A DNA stretch of 64,000 bases from Saprospiraceae bacterium (GTDB lineage: Bacteria > Bacteroidota > Bacteroidia > Chitinophagales > Saprospiraceae). Below, piece after piece: positions 18,227 to 26,738 of the stretch; position 1 is the stretch's first letter; each line of letters begins with the position of its first letter. The notes beneath the pieces were generated by a model, which saw only the letters and a list, made by a program, of their open reading frames with translations, did not search any database and was not told the origin of the DNA. The translations under genes were made by a program, and so were the position numbers. The DNA lies in assembly GCA_016717265.1 (NCBI GenBank), contig JADKFX010000001.1, positions 2,802,501 to 2,866,500 on the forward strand, given 5' to 3'.

Positions 18227-19174
18227 TCATTTAGCTTTTCTTAAAGCTTCGTTCAATTTCGGTAATATTTCAAATAAATCACCACATACTCCGTAATCAG
18301 CTGCCTTGAAAAAAGGTGCTTCCGGATCTTTATTAATAACGAAAATCTTCTTCGAATTATTAACACCAGCTAGATGTTGAATAGCTCCTGAAATTCCAAT
18401 AGCAATATAAACATTAGGGCGAATTGCAATTCCTGTTTGTCCAACATGTTCATGATGTGGCCTCCATCCTGAATCTGCTACAGGACGAGAACATGCAGTT
18501 GTTGCATTTACCAAATCCGCAAGTTCTTCTATTAAATTCCAGTTGGAAGGATCTTTCATTCCTCGCCCTGCCGAAACAACAATATCAGCCTCTGACAAGG
18601 GAGTTTTTCCTTTAATTAGTACCCGATCCTTTAAAACTATTTTTGAATCCGGAATATTTATATCTAAATTTAAAATTTTAGTATCACTACCCTTTTGTTC
18701 ATGCAAACCATAGCCATTTGGCATTAAAGCAAGGATTCCTTTAGCATTTTTTAAACGATACCAGGCTGAAGCTTTTCCGGAAAAAACACTTTTTTGAATT
18801 ACCACATCTTCAACATTTTTCTTAAGCCCGATGACATTGCTAATCAATGCTAAATTTAATTTAACAGCGAGTCTACCCGAAATTGATTTACCTAAACTAT
18901 TATTACTTAAAATAATGTAATCAGGATTTAACAAATGATATGCTTGAGATATGATTTCAGTCCATTGTTGAGTATCTATGTACGATGGGGATTTAAATTC
19001 GTACACTTCGCTCATACCATACTTGTTAAGATCTCCCAAATTTGAAACTCCCTCAGCAATTATACCACACACCTTTTGACCAGATTTTTCACCTAAGGAA
19101 GCTGCATATGAAATTGCTTCTAAAGAAGCTTTTTTAACATGGTTCTCTGCTTTATCTAGAATTACTAAGATCAT
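18227..19174 (-). CDS. etfA: electron transfer flavoprotein alpha subunit
   Basis: This 315-residue FixB/EtfA protein has an N-terminal alpha/beta domain (MILVILDKAENHVKKASLEA) and the C-terminal FAD domain, with VVSAGRGMKDPSNWNLIEELA, GWRPHHEHVGQTG and YIAIGISGAIQHLAGVN, the conserved FAD-binding segments. With EtfB it carries electrons from acyl-CoA dehydrogenases and similar enzymes to ETF:quinone oxidoreductase, which is not encoded in this window. It begins 12 bases after etfB. Confidence 0.97.
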   Translation of the reverse strand: MILVILDKAENHVKKASLEAISYAASLGEKSGQKVCGIIAEGVSNLGDLNKYGMSEVYEFKSPSYIDTQQWTEIISQAYHLLNPDYIILSNNSLGKSISGRLAVKLNLALISNVIGLKKNVEDVVIQKSVFSGKASAWYRLKNAKGILALMPNGYGLHEQKGSDTKILNLDINIPDSKIVLKDRVLIKGKTPLSEADIVVSAGRGMKDPSNWNLIEELADLVNATTACSRPVADSGWRPHHEHVGQTGIAIRPNVYIAIGISGAIQHLAGVNNSKKIFVINKDPEAPFFKAADYGVCGDLFEILPKLNEALRKAK

Positions 19175-19186
19175 TCTTTAAATTTT

Positions 19187-19927
19187 TCAAATAATTTTTA
19201 ATTCACTTTTAAAAATGCCTACCATGGTATCGATATCATTTGGATTGATCATCTGAACACCAGATTTTGCGACTGGCAACTCAAACTCAACCAATTCAAC
19301 CAAATGTTCAACAGATACTTTATTAATCACTTCCAACGGCTTTTTCTTAGCATCTATGATACCTTTCATATTTGGGATCCGTTGCTCTGCAAGTCCTTTT
19401 GCAGCAGACAATACGAATGGAATTTTTAATTCTACCAATTCAATTCCACCTTCGATTTCACAACTACAGCTAGCATTTGGTAACTCAATACTTAAACTAT
19501 TACAATATGAAACAAATGGAAGATCCAAATATTGGGCTAATCTACTACCAACCTCAGAACTATTATGATCAATTGTTTCCTTACCGACAAATATGATATC
19601 GTAAGATTTGTCTTTTGCGAAATTTGAAATTTGGAATGCCACATCATCTGAGTTCTCAGGGTCCGCATCCACTCGAAACGCAGCATCTGCACCAATTGCT
19701 AAGGCTTTCCGAATTAATATGTCTGAACTGGCAAGTCCAACGTGAATCACATCTACCTGGCCTCCAAATTTCTCTTTTAATTCAATACCACGTACTAATG
19801 AATACCATTCATCATAAGGATTTAAAATATATTGCACCCCTTCTTCAATAAATCGCTTTCCTTGTGAATCAAAACTTATTTTTGAAGTTGTATCCGGAGT
19901 TTTACTGATACACACCAATAATTTCAT
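19187..19927 (-). CDS. etfB: electron transfer flavoprotein beta subunit
   Basis: This 246-residue FixA/EtfB protein starts MKLLVCISKTPDTTSKI and contains the AMP-binding ETF beta signature around VELKIPFVLSAAKGLAEQRIP split over residues 165-190. It pairs with EtfA encoded directly downstream. A -7 element lies 20 bases upstream on the minus strand (19948-19955), with a second match at 19936-19943, so etfB-etfA-BFN most likely starts here. Confidence 0.97.
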   Translation of the reverse strand: MKLLVCISKTPDTTSKISFDSQGKRFIEEGVQYILNPYDEWYSLVRGIELKEKFGGQVDVIHVGLASSDILIRKALAIGADAAFRVDADPENSDDVAFQISNFAKDKSYDIIFVGKETIDHNSSEVGSRLAQYLDLPFVSYCNSLSIELPNASCSCEIEGGIELVELKIPFVLSAAKGLAEQRIPNMKGIIDAKKKPLEVINKVSVEHLVELVEFELPVAKSGVQMINPNDIDTMVGIFKSELKII

Positions 19928-19947
19928 TTTCTAATCAAATTTATTCG

Positions 19948-19955
19948 CAAAGATA
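19948..19955 (-). promoter_or_regulatory. Bacteroidota -7 promoter element for etfB
   Basis: Minus-strand TATCTTTG followed by C, 20 bases before etfB. A second TAnnTTTG match (TAAATTTG) sits at 19936-19943, closer to the start codon. Confidence 0.5.
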
Positions 19956-19988
19956 TATAATTTGCATTCATCATATAATTCAACAATT

Positions 19989-20321
19989 ATGAACCCGATT
20001 TCACGAAAGGATCAATTGCTTCAAATGATTGAAAATGAACCTGAACAAGTGTTTCTACATTATGCTTTAGCCAAAGAATTTGAAAAAGAATTGAATTGGA
20101 TAGAGGCTTCAAAAAATTATCAATTGATATTACAAATAGATGCAAATTATATAGGTGTGTATTACCATTATGGCAAATTATTAGAACACTTGGGTCAAAT
20201 TGACGAGGCCAAAACCATATATCAAACAGGAATTAATAAAGCCCTCGTTGTTAATGATTTACATTCAAAATCTGAACTTCAAACGGCATTGTTGGCACTT
20301 GAAATTGAAGCATTAGAATAA
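19989..20321 (+). CDS. small TPR-repeat protein
   Basis: This 110-residue protein consists of about two tetratricopeptide repeats: FLHYALAKEFEKELNWIEAS and YIGVYYHYGKLLEHLGQIDE. No signal peptide is present, so it is probably a cytoplasmic protein-interaction module. An in-frame TTG at 19962 would add nine residues (MHSSYNSTI); I chose the ATG at 19989 because the extension looks non-conserved and overlaps the etfB promoter region. Its last nine bases overlap the end of dapF on the other strand. The function is unknown. Confidence 0.8.
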   Translation: MNPISRKDQLLQMIENEPEQVFLHYALAKEFEKELNWIEASKNYQLILQIDANYIGVYYHYGKLLEHLGQIDEAKTIYQTGINKALVVNDLHSKSELQTALLALEIEALE

Positions 20322-21095
20322 ATCGTAAAAACCACTGAATACCTTATTCGCTTCTCCCTTTAGCCAAATTTCTGTAGCTGAAGATCCATTCAATGTCATT
20401 TTAACTTCTAGTTCACCACCTTTTGCTTTTACAGGAACTACTTGTTCTCCAGATAATCCATCTTTAAAACATTTATAATAAGCACTTGCCGTTACCCCGG
20501 TACCGCATGCCAGTGTTTCCCATTCTACACCACGTTCATACGTTGCAATTTCCAATTTTGATCCTGAACATTTTATGAAATTTACATTTACTCCTTCCGG
20601 ATCAAATTTATGTCTTAATAGTCGGCCTTCTTCATTGACTGGAAATTTAAATGGATCTTCTACTTCCACAATTAAATGAGGCGAACCGCTTTCTATCAAT
20701 GAGCCATAAGTTGTTTTAACAAATGTCGGAATATCTCTCATTTTTACTGAAACCAATTCTTCTTCTATAAAACCTGCATGGATTCCATCCGTTGCAATAA
20801 AACTAAAACTAAATTTCGCTTGTTTATGCATCATGTACCGAATTGCAGCCCGACTCCCATTTCCACAAAAACTGGAAGCTTGGCCGTCACTATTAAAGTA
20901 TTTCATGTGAAAATCAAAGCCTTCTTCAGAACATAATGCAATCAATCCATCAGCGCCAACACCAAAATGTCGATCACATATTTTTTGTATTAAGTCCCGG
21001 TTTTTTAAGTCAATCAATTCAAATTCAAAAAAATCAAGAATTACAAAATCATTTCCGGATGCTTCATATTTTTCAAATGGAATTTTTCGTTTCAT
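20313..21095 (-). CDS. dapF: diaminopimelate epimerase
   Basis: This 260-residue enzyme interconverts LL- and meso-diaminopimelate for lysine and peptidoglycan synthesis. The two catalytic cysteines are in place: Cys77 in SSFCGNGSRAA and Cys197 in LACGTGVTASAY. The N-terminal FEKYEASGNDFVILD segment is typical. The length is slightly shorter than the usual 270-280 residues but both lobes are complete. It is divergent from the HtrA gene. Confidence 0.97.
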   Translation of the reverse strand: MKRKIPFEKYEASGNDFVILDFFEFELIDLKNRDLIQKICDRHFGVGADGLIALCSEEGFDFHMKYFNSDGQASSFCGNGSRAAIRYMMHKQAKFSFSFIATDGIHAGFIEEELVSVKMRDIPTFVKTTYGSLIESGSPHLIVEVEDPFKFPVNEEGRLLRHKFDPEGVNVNFIKCSGSKLEIATYERGVEWETLACGTGVTASAYYKCFKDGLSGEQVVPVKAKGGELEVKMTLNGSSATEIWLKGEANKVFSGFYDLF

Positions 21096-21176
21096 ACTAC
21101 AAGTTTAGCAATAGTAATGATTAAGGCACAATTTTTGTTTATATTTATATATTAAAGATATTTATAATATTTAATA

Positions 21177-22628
21177 ATGAGCTCAAAGAACATTCCGTTT
21201 TTAATTATTGGTATTTGCATAATCACAAGCATTTTTACCAGTTGGTTGGTTTTCAATCTTTTATATAAGTCAAATCAGTCGAATACTGTTGAATCCAGGT
21301 TACTACATCAGGTGAATTATGACCCACAAAGCAATTCCCAAAAAATGCTTTCAACATGGGCCACTTTTTCACCTCAAAATTCTGGAAATTTTGTGTTTGC
21401 CGCTTCTAAAAGTACACCGGCAGTCGTTTTTATCGAATCCATCATGGAAGATCAGGAATCCATTTTTTCAATTCCGAACAGAGGAATTGCAACTGGTTCA
21501 GGCGTATTAGTTTCTGAAGATGGATACATTGTAACAAATAATCATGTTGTAGAATCCGCTGATAAAATCCAAGTGTTGCTCAATGATAATCGAGAATTCG
21601 TTGCAACCCTTATCGGTACAGATCCTACTACAGATTTAGCAGTTCTTAAAATTGAAGCAGTTAGTTTACCTTATTTAGAATTTGGAAATTCGGATTCTAG
21701 TTTAATTGGCGAATGGGTGCTTGCTGTTGGTAACCCGCTTAGACTTCAATCTACTGTTACCGCCGGAATTATTTCTGCCAAAGCCCGCAATATTAATATT
21801 CTCAATAATCAACAATATAGAATTGAATCCTTCATCCAAACGGATGCAGCTGTAAATCCAGGAAATAGCGGTGGCGCTTTGGTAAATATGACAGGAGAAT
21901 TGATTGGTATAAATACAGCTATCATGAGCCAGACTGGGCGATATGAGGGTTATTCTTTTTCAATTCCATCGAATCTTGTGAAAAAAGTGATCACCGATAT
22001 TAAAAATTTTGGCACCGTTCAGCGAGGCCTTTTAGGTGTCGTCATCGAAGAAATAAATGACGAGCGAGCTAAGTTGTATGGACTAACTTCAGTTGCCGGT
22101 GTATTTATTAGTAATACTACAAAAGATGGCGCTGCCGATCTTGCAGGTTTACAACCAGAAGACATTATTCTTGAAATAAATAGCAGAAGAATTCATTCTG
22201 TACCAGAATTACAAGAGATCATTGGAAGACTAAGGCCCGGTTCTAAAATAGAAATTAAATATTGGAGAAACAAAAAACAAATTGAAACAGAGGCTATTTT
22301 AAAAAATCAAGCTAACACTACCTCATTAATTAGTGCTCGACGAGATCCAATCTTATTAGACTTGGGTTTTGAAGTACGAGATTTAACAGATATAGAAAAA
22401 GCACTTTTTAAAGAATCTGGCGTAAAAGTTCTTAGTATTTATCAAGGTAGTATTATTGAAAGCACGAATATGGCACCAAATTATATCATTACTTCAGTAA
22501 ATGGAAAAAAGGTTCAAAATTCTGATGACTTCATAAAATATTTGAAAGAGACGGATAAAAATGTATTGCTGAATGGGTTTTATGAAAAATACAAGGGTCG
22601 TTTTCCCTATCGATTCAATAAGAATTAA
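21177..22628 (+). CDS. HtrA/Deg-type serine protease with PDZ domains
   Basis: This 483-residue envelope protease has an N-terminal membrane anchor or uncleaved signal (residues 8-30), a trypsin-like domain (about 75-275) with catalytic His123 (TNNHVVE), Asp153 (TTDLAVLKI) and Ser231 (NPGNSGGAL), then one clear PDZ domain (about 280-375) and a second divergent one (about 395-475). It would degrade or refold damaged proteins on the periplasmic side. The canonical GNSGG motif and triad indicate an active enzyme. Whether it is closer to DegP, DegQ or DegS cannot be decided here. Confidence 0.95.
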   Translation: MSSKNIPFLIIGICIITSIFTSWLVFNLLYKSNQSNTVESRLLHQVNYDPQSNSQKMLSTWATFSPQNSGNFVFAASKSTPAVVFIESIMEDQESIFSIPNRGIATGSGVLVSEDGYIVTNNHVVESADKIQVLLNDNREFVATLIGTDPTTDLAVLKIEAVSLPYLEFGNSDSSLIGEWVLAVGNPLRLQSTVTAGIISAKARNINILNNQQYRIESFIQTDAAVNPGNSGGALVNMTGELIGINTAIMSQTGRYEGYSFSIPSNLVKKVITDIKNFGTVQRGLLGVVIEEINDERAKLYGLTSVAGVFISNTTKDGAADLAGLQPEDIILEINSRRIHSVPELQEIIGRLRPGSKIEIKYWRNKKQIETEAILKNQANTTSLISARRDPILLDLGFEVRDLTDIEKALFKESGVKVLSIYQGSIIESTNMAPNYIITSVNGKKVQNSDDFIKYLKETDKNVLLNGFYEKYKGRFPYRFNKN

Positions 22629-22688
22629 GTACTTTGTCGGCTTTTTAAATTCTTTACCTTAATTTAAGTCACTGCTTATTAATATTTT

Positions 22689-24326
22689 ATGAATCAATCA
22701 TTTGACCTGGTATTCAATCAAAATGAAGATGCAATGAAATTGTATCTTTCTAAATTGCGCAAAGAGATTGACACCATCGAATTAGGTGGTGGCCTAAAAA
22801 AACTAGAAAACCAACGTTCGGAAGGAAAATTAACAGCAAGAGAAAGAATTCAATATCTATTGGATGACCAGAAACCACAATTTGAACTTGGTGCATTTGC
22901 AGGATATGAAATGTATGAAGAGTATGGCGGTTGTCCAGCGGGTGGTGTAATTGTAGTGATTGGATATATTCAATCAAAACTATGCATCGTTGTTGCAAAT
23001 GACGCAACGGTAAAAGCTGGTGCATGGTTTCCTATCACCGGTAAGAAAAATTTACGCGCTCAGGAAATAGCATTAGAAAATCATATACCAATTATCTACC
23101 TAGTTGACAGTGCAGGTGTATTTCTACCAATGCAGGATGAAATTTTTCCAGACAAAGAACATTTTGGTCGAATTTTTAGAAACAATGCAGTATTATCGTC
23201 AAAAGGAATCCCACAGATTGCTGCTGTTATGGGAAGCTGTGTAGCAGGTGGTGCTTATTTGCCAATTATGTCTGATGAAGCTTTGATAGTTGAAAAAACA
23301 GGTTCCATATTCTTGGCGGGTCCTTATCTGGTAAAAGCAGCTATAGGTGAAGATGTGGATATAGAATCCTTAGGGGGTGCTACCACACATTGCGAAATTT
23401 CTGGAGTAACAGATTACAAAATGAAAGATGATAAACATTGTCTGGATACTATTAAAAAATTAGTTGATAAAATAAATAATCACGCAAAATCAAATTTAGA
23501 TCAGATTGAATCAAAAGAACCGAAAATACCGACCGAAAAAATCATAGGTTATTTTCCATCAGAAGCCGTGAAGCCATATGATATGGGAAGGATACTTGAC
23601 TGTATTGTAGACGATGATTCAATCGTGTATTATAAAGAGGACTATGGAAAAACCATACTTTGTGCTTATGCTAGAATTGGAGGATATGCAATTGGAATTG
23701 TTGCAAATGACAGAAGAATTATAAAATCGGGAAAAGGAGAAATGCAAATGGGCGGAGTTATCTATTCAGATTCTGCAGATAAAGCAACTCGATTTATACT
23801 AAATTGTAATCAAAAGAAAATTCCGTTATTATTTTTACACGATGTAACTGGGTTTATGGTTGGAACCAGATCTGAACATGGTGGCATTATTAAAGATGGA
23901 GCAAAAATGGTGAATGCAGTAGCAAATTCAACAGTTCCAAAGTTTTCAATAATTATAGGTAACTCCTATGGGGCAGGCAATTATGCTATGTGTGGAAAAG
24001 CCTATGATCCAAGGTTTATCGCAGCATGGCCTACTGCTAAGATTGCAGTAATGGGCGGAGCTCAGGCTGCAAAAGTATTGACTCAAATTCAAATTCAATC
24101 CTTAAAATCAAAAGGAAAAGCACCAGAACCTGAAGAAGAGAAAAAATTATTTGATCAGATTAATGCAAAGTATCAAAAACAAACAACGGCATATTATGCA
24201 GCAGCAAGACTCTGGGTGGATGCAATTATTGATCCAATACAAACCAGAAACTGGATCCTTATGTGTATCGAAGTATCAAAATTTCAAAAAATCGAAGACT
24301 TTAATCCAGGTGTGATTCAAACATAG
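22689..24326 (+). CDS. acyl-CoA carboxylase beta (carboxyltransferase) subunit
   Basis: This 545-residue carboxyltransferase has the two crotonase-like halves of the MCC/PCC beta family. Markers are LTARERIQYLLDD, the GAFAGYEMYEEYGGCPAGG segment, VMGSCVAGGAYLPIMSDEAL in the N half, and GNSYGAGNYAMCGKAYDPRF in the C half. It moves CO2 from carboxybiotin to an acyl-CoA. The CVAGGAYLPIMSDEA block resembles methylcrotonyl-CoA carboxylase, but substrate choice is an inference. The biotin-carrying alpha subunit is not in this window. Confidence 0.93.
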   Translation: MNQSFDLVFNQNEDAMKLYLSKLRKEIDTIELGGGLKKLENQRSEGKLTARERIQYLLDDQKPQFELGAFAGYEMYEEYGGCPAGGVIVVIGYIQSKLCIVVANDATVKAGAWFPITGKKNLRAQEIALENHIPIIYLVDSAGVFLPMQDEIFPDKEHFGRIFRNNAVLSSKGIPQIAAVMGSCVAGGAYLPIMSDEALIVEKTGSIFLAGPYLVKAAIGEDVDIESLGGATTHCEISGVTDYKMKDDKHCLDTIKKLVDKINNHAKSNLDQIESKEPKIPTEKIIGYFPSEAVKPYDMGRILDCIVDDDSIVYYKEDYGKTILCAYARIGGYAIGIVANDRRIIKSGKGEMQMGGVIYSDSADKATRFILNCNQKKIPLLFLHDVTGFMVGTRSEHGGIIKDGAKMVNAVANSTVPKFSIIIGNSYGAGNYAMCGKAYDPRFIAAWPTAKIAVMGGAQAAKVLTQIQIQSLKSKGKAPEPEEEKKLFDQINAKYQKQTTAYYAAARLWVDAIIDPIQTRNWILMCIEVSKFQKIEDFNPGVIQT

Positions 24327-24329
24327 CAT

Positions 24330-24743
24330 ATGAATGAAAAATACAATAATTGGTTGAAAAGAATAGGAATCGCAGGATTCTTGTTTTTTCTAATAAAAGG
24401 AATACTTTGGTTGCTTTTTGGAACTGCAATTTATAAATGGTTTCAAAATTTATTTTTAACTAGCTTATTATCTTTGATTCCTCTTTTTGTAATTTGTCAA
24501 TATAACCCTACACTAAATACTTATCCTAATATAGCTATTTCAATTTCAAAAATTCCAGCTATTCCTTCTTTAACTATAAATTGCCAAAACACAAAACCAT
24601 TGTTTTGCAGATTGGAAGATCAATTAAATTCAAAAAAGAAATATCCTATTAAATTTAGATTAGGCTCCCTGGATTATACAAATAAATTGGAGTATTCCTC
24701 TGATTTAATTCATTTCAAAAGCATAATTAATACATTAGATTAA
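24330..24743 (+). CDS. small membrane protein, unknown function
   Basis: This 137-residue protein begins three bases after the carboxylase stop. It has two hydrophobic segments (about residues 12-30 and 40-57) and a polar C-terminal part. No motif is recognised. Its last nine bases overlap the end of bshB1 on the opposite strand. Close spacing suggests cotranscription with the carboxyltransferase but says little about function. Confidence 0.7.
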   Translation: MNEKYNNWLKRIGIAGFLFFLIKGILWLLFGTAIYKWFQNLFLTSLLSLIPLFVICQYNPTLNTYPNIAISISKIPAIPSLTINCQNTKPLFCRLEDQLNSKKKYPIKFRLGSLDYTNKLEYSSDLIHFKSIINTLD

Positions 24744-25484
24744 ACTTTCAATTAAATTATTTAAAGGAATAGGGCCATTAAAATTAAATGCTTCTGCATA
24801 TTCTACATTCATGCTTCGCCCATAGGTTTTATTCTTAGCTTTAATTACATCGAAAAAATCTTTTCCAGATATTGGCGAAACGGGTTCTGTTGAATTAGGA
24901 TCATAAAACTGCGATTTAAAACACTGTATGATTTCAAGTTTTTCATTCATTACCGATGAAATATCACAAATGATATCAGCTTCTAATTGATGATCCTGAA
25001 CGTAGTGCAATACATGTTTTGGCCTCCACTTTATTTGGTTTTTACCATGCTGATCGATGGTGATAATTTTTTCGAGTCCTGCATAAAATATTGCATCCGA
25101 CACTAATTTCGCAGCACGTCCATGATCCGGATGTCGGTCTGAAATAGCATTTGCAAAAATTATTCGAGGCTTTGCAGCTCTGATTACTTGAATAATTTTT
25201 AGAATAGATTCTTTGTTCCAATTAAAAAAACCATCTTCTAAATCTAATTGAACTCTAAAATTAGCGGATAACTTCTGGGCAGCCTGAAACGCTTCTTCCG
25301 TTCTCAACGAAGCACTTCCTCTAGTGCCCAATTCACCCAAAGTTAGATCTAATAAACCTATAGAATATCCTTTCTGTATATGATTTAAGAGGGTTCCACT
25401 ACAAGACAATTCAATATCATCTGGATGCACTCCAATCGCAAGGATGTCCACTTGAGTTGGCATTCTAAGTAAGTTTCTAATCAT
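24735..25484 (-). CDS. bshB1: bacillithiol biosynthesis deacetylase BshB1
   Basis: This 249-residue LmbE-type, zinc-dependent deacetylase has the metal motif HPDD (in AIGVHPDDIELSCSGTL), then GELGTRGSASLRTEEA and RHPDHGRAAKLV, all signatures of BshB1, which removes the acetyl group from GlcNAc-malate in bacillithiol synthesis. bshA and bshC are not in this window. The alternative start at the second Met (MPTQVDIL) would remove seven residues and fits the family equally well. It lies 16 bases after fabH. Confidence 0.92.
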   Translation of the reverse strand: MIRNLLRMPTQVDILAIGVHPDDIELSCSGTLLNHIQKGYSIGLLDLTLGELGTRGSASLRTEEAFQAAQKLSANFRVQLDLEDGFFNWNKESILKIIQVIRAAKPRIIFANAISDRHPDHGRAAKLVSDAIFYAGLEKIITIDQHGKNQIKWRPKHVLHYVQDHQLEADIICDISSVMNEKLEIIQCFKSQFYDPNSTEPVSPISGKDFFDVIKAKNKTYGRSMNVEYAEAFNFNGPIPLNNLIESLI

Positions 25485-25500
25485 TCTATAAATATTTTGA

Positions 25501-26553
25501 TTACCATTTAATCAAAGCACTACCCCATGTAAATCCGCTTCCAAATGCAGCAAGACAGATCAAATCACCTTTATTAATTTTACCCGCTTCCCAGGCTTCG
25601 CAAACTGCAATTGGTATGGTTGCTGCAGTTGTATTGCCATACTTCTGAATATTATTCCAAACCTGATCATCGCGTAATTCCAATTTCTGTTGTATAAACT
25701 GGCTGATCCGCAAATTTGCCTGATGCGGAATCAACATATTAATATCTTTTGAAGTTAATCCTGCTTTCTGCAAAGCTTCTTGAATAACTTCCTGAAATTT
25801 AATTACGGCTGTTTTAAAAACAAGGGGTCCATTCATATTGGGAAAAATCAATTGATCATCCCACATTTTTTGTGTTAAGAAAATCCCACCATATTTTTGT
25901 TCAGGATAACCAAATTGTTCTTTGCCAAGATGATGACCACCGTGACTCCCTGGATTTAAGGAAGCTAATTCTTCTGCATATGTACCATCTGAATGCAATA
26001 CAGTATTAATAATTCCTTCTTCTTCATTTTCTGTTGGTTGAATAACAAATGCTCCAGCACCATCACCAAAAATTACGGATACATTTCTGCCTCGGGTGGT
26101 AAAATCCAGACCCATCGAATGCATCTCAGCACCTACCAATAAAATATTTTTATATTGTCCTGTTTTAATAAATTGATCTGCAATTGATAAACCATACAAA
26201 AAGCCGCTACATTGATTCCGTACATCCAAGGCTGGCGCTTCTTGCTTTGTCATTTTCAATTCCCGCTGAAGTAAAACTCCACAACCTGGAAAAAAATAAT
26301 CCGGACTTAATGTAGCAAAAATTATAAAATCGATATCCTCTTTATTAATTCCAGCTCTTTGAATTGCAATTTCTGCAGCTTTTGCGCCCATTGTTGAAGT
26401 AGTTTCAACATGCGCGGTTCCATAGCGTCTTTCCTTTATACCAGTTCGCTCCTGAATCCATGCATCTGTAGTATCCATTAATTTTTCAAGATCTTCATTT
26501 CTGATTACATTTTCGGGCACATAATAACCCATTCCAGCAACTTTTGATTTCAT
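25501..26553 (-). CDS. fabH: beta-ketoacyl-ACP synthase III
   Basis: This 350-residue condensing enzyme starts fatty acid synthesis by joining an acyl-CoA primer to malonyl-ACP. The triad is Cys115 (VRNQCSGFLYGL), His277 (IPHQANLRI) and Asn307 (KYGNTTAATIP). It is about 30 residues longer than E. coli FabH because of an insert near residues 195-235 (SLNPGSHGGHHLG and following). Long forms are common in Bacteroidota, and some related enzymes work on other acyl chains, so the substrate is not fully certain. Confidence 0.92.
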   Translation of the reverse strand: MKSKVAGMGYYVPENVIRNEDLEKLMDTTDAWIQERTGIKERRYGTAHVETTSTMGAKAAEIAIQRAGINKEDIDFIIFATLSPDYFFPGCGVLLQRELKMTKQEAPALDVRNQCSGFLYGLSIADQFIKTGQYKNILLVGAEMHSMGLDFTTRGRNVSVIFGDGAGAFVIQPTENEEEGIINTVLHSDGTYAEELASLNPGSHGGHHLGKEQFGYPEQKYGGIFLTQKMWDDQLIFPNMNGPLVFKTAVIKFQEVIQEALQKAGLTSKDINMLIPHQANLRISQFIQQKLELRDDQVWNNIQKYGNTTAATIPIAVCEAWEAGKINKGDLICLAAFGSGFTWGSALIKW

Positions 26554-26738
26554 TTTATTTTTGTATTATCTAGTTAAAACAACGATCCATAATTTGTAAA
26601 GTTAAACTACTATAAACCAAATAGAAAGTGATTTTAATTGGTACTGTTTTTACTCTTAATAAGCAATGAGATTCTCTATAATTAATTTTAAATTCCTTGA
26701 TAAATTGTTGAAATTCAAATATAATAATAAAAGAAAAT

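Noticed and set aside
22750..23025. 91-codon minus-strand frame
   Set aside because: Entirely inside the acyl-CoA carboxylase beta gene, rich in His, Leu and Gln as expected for a shadow of conserved codons.
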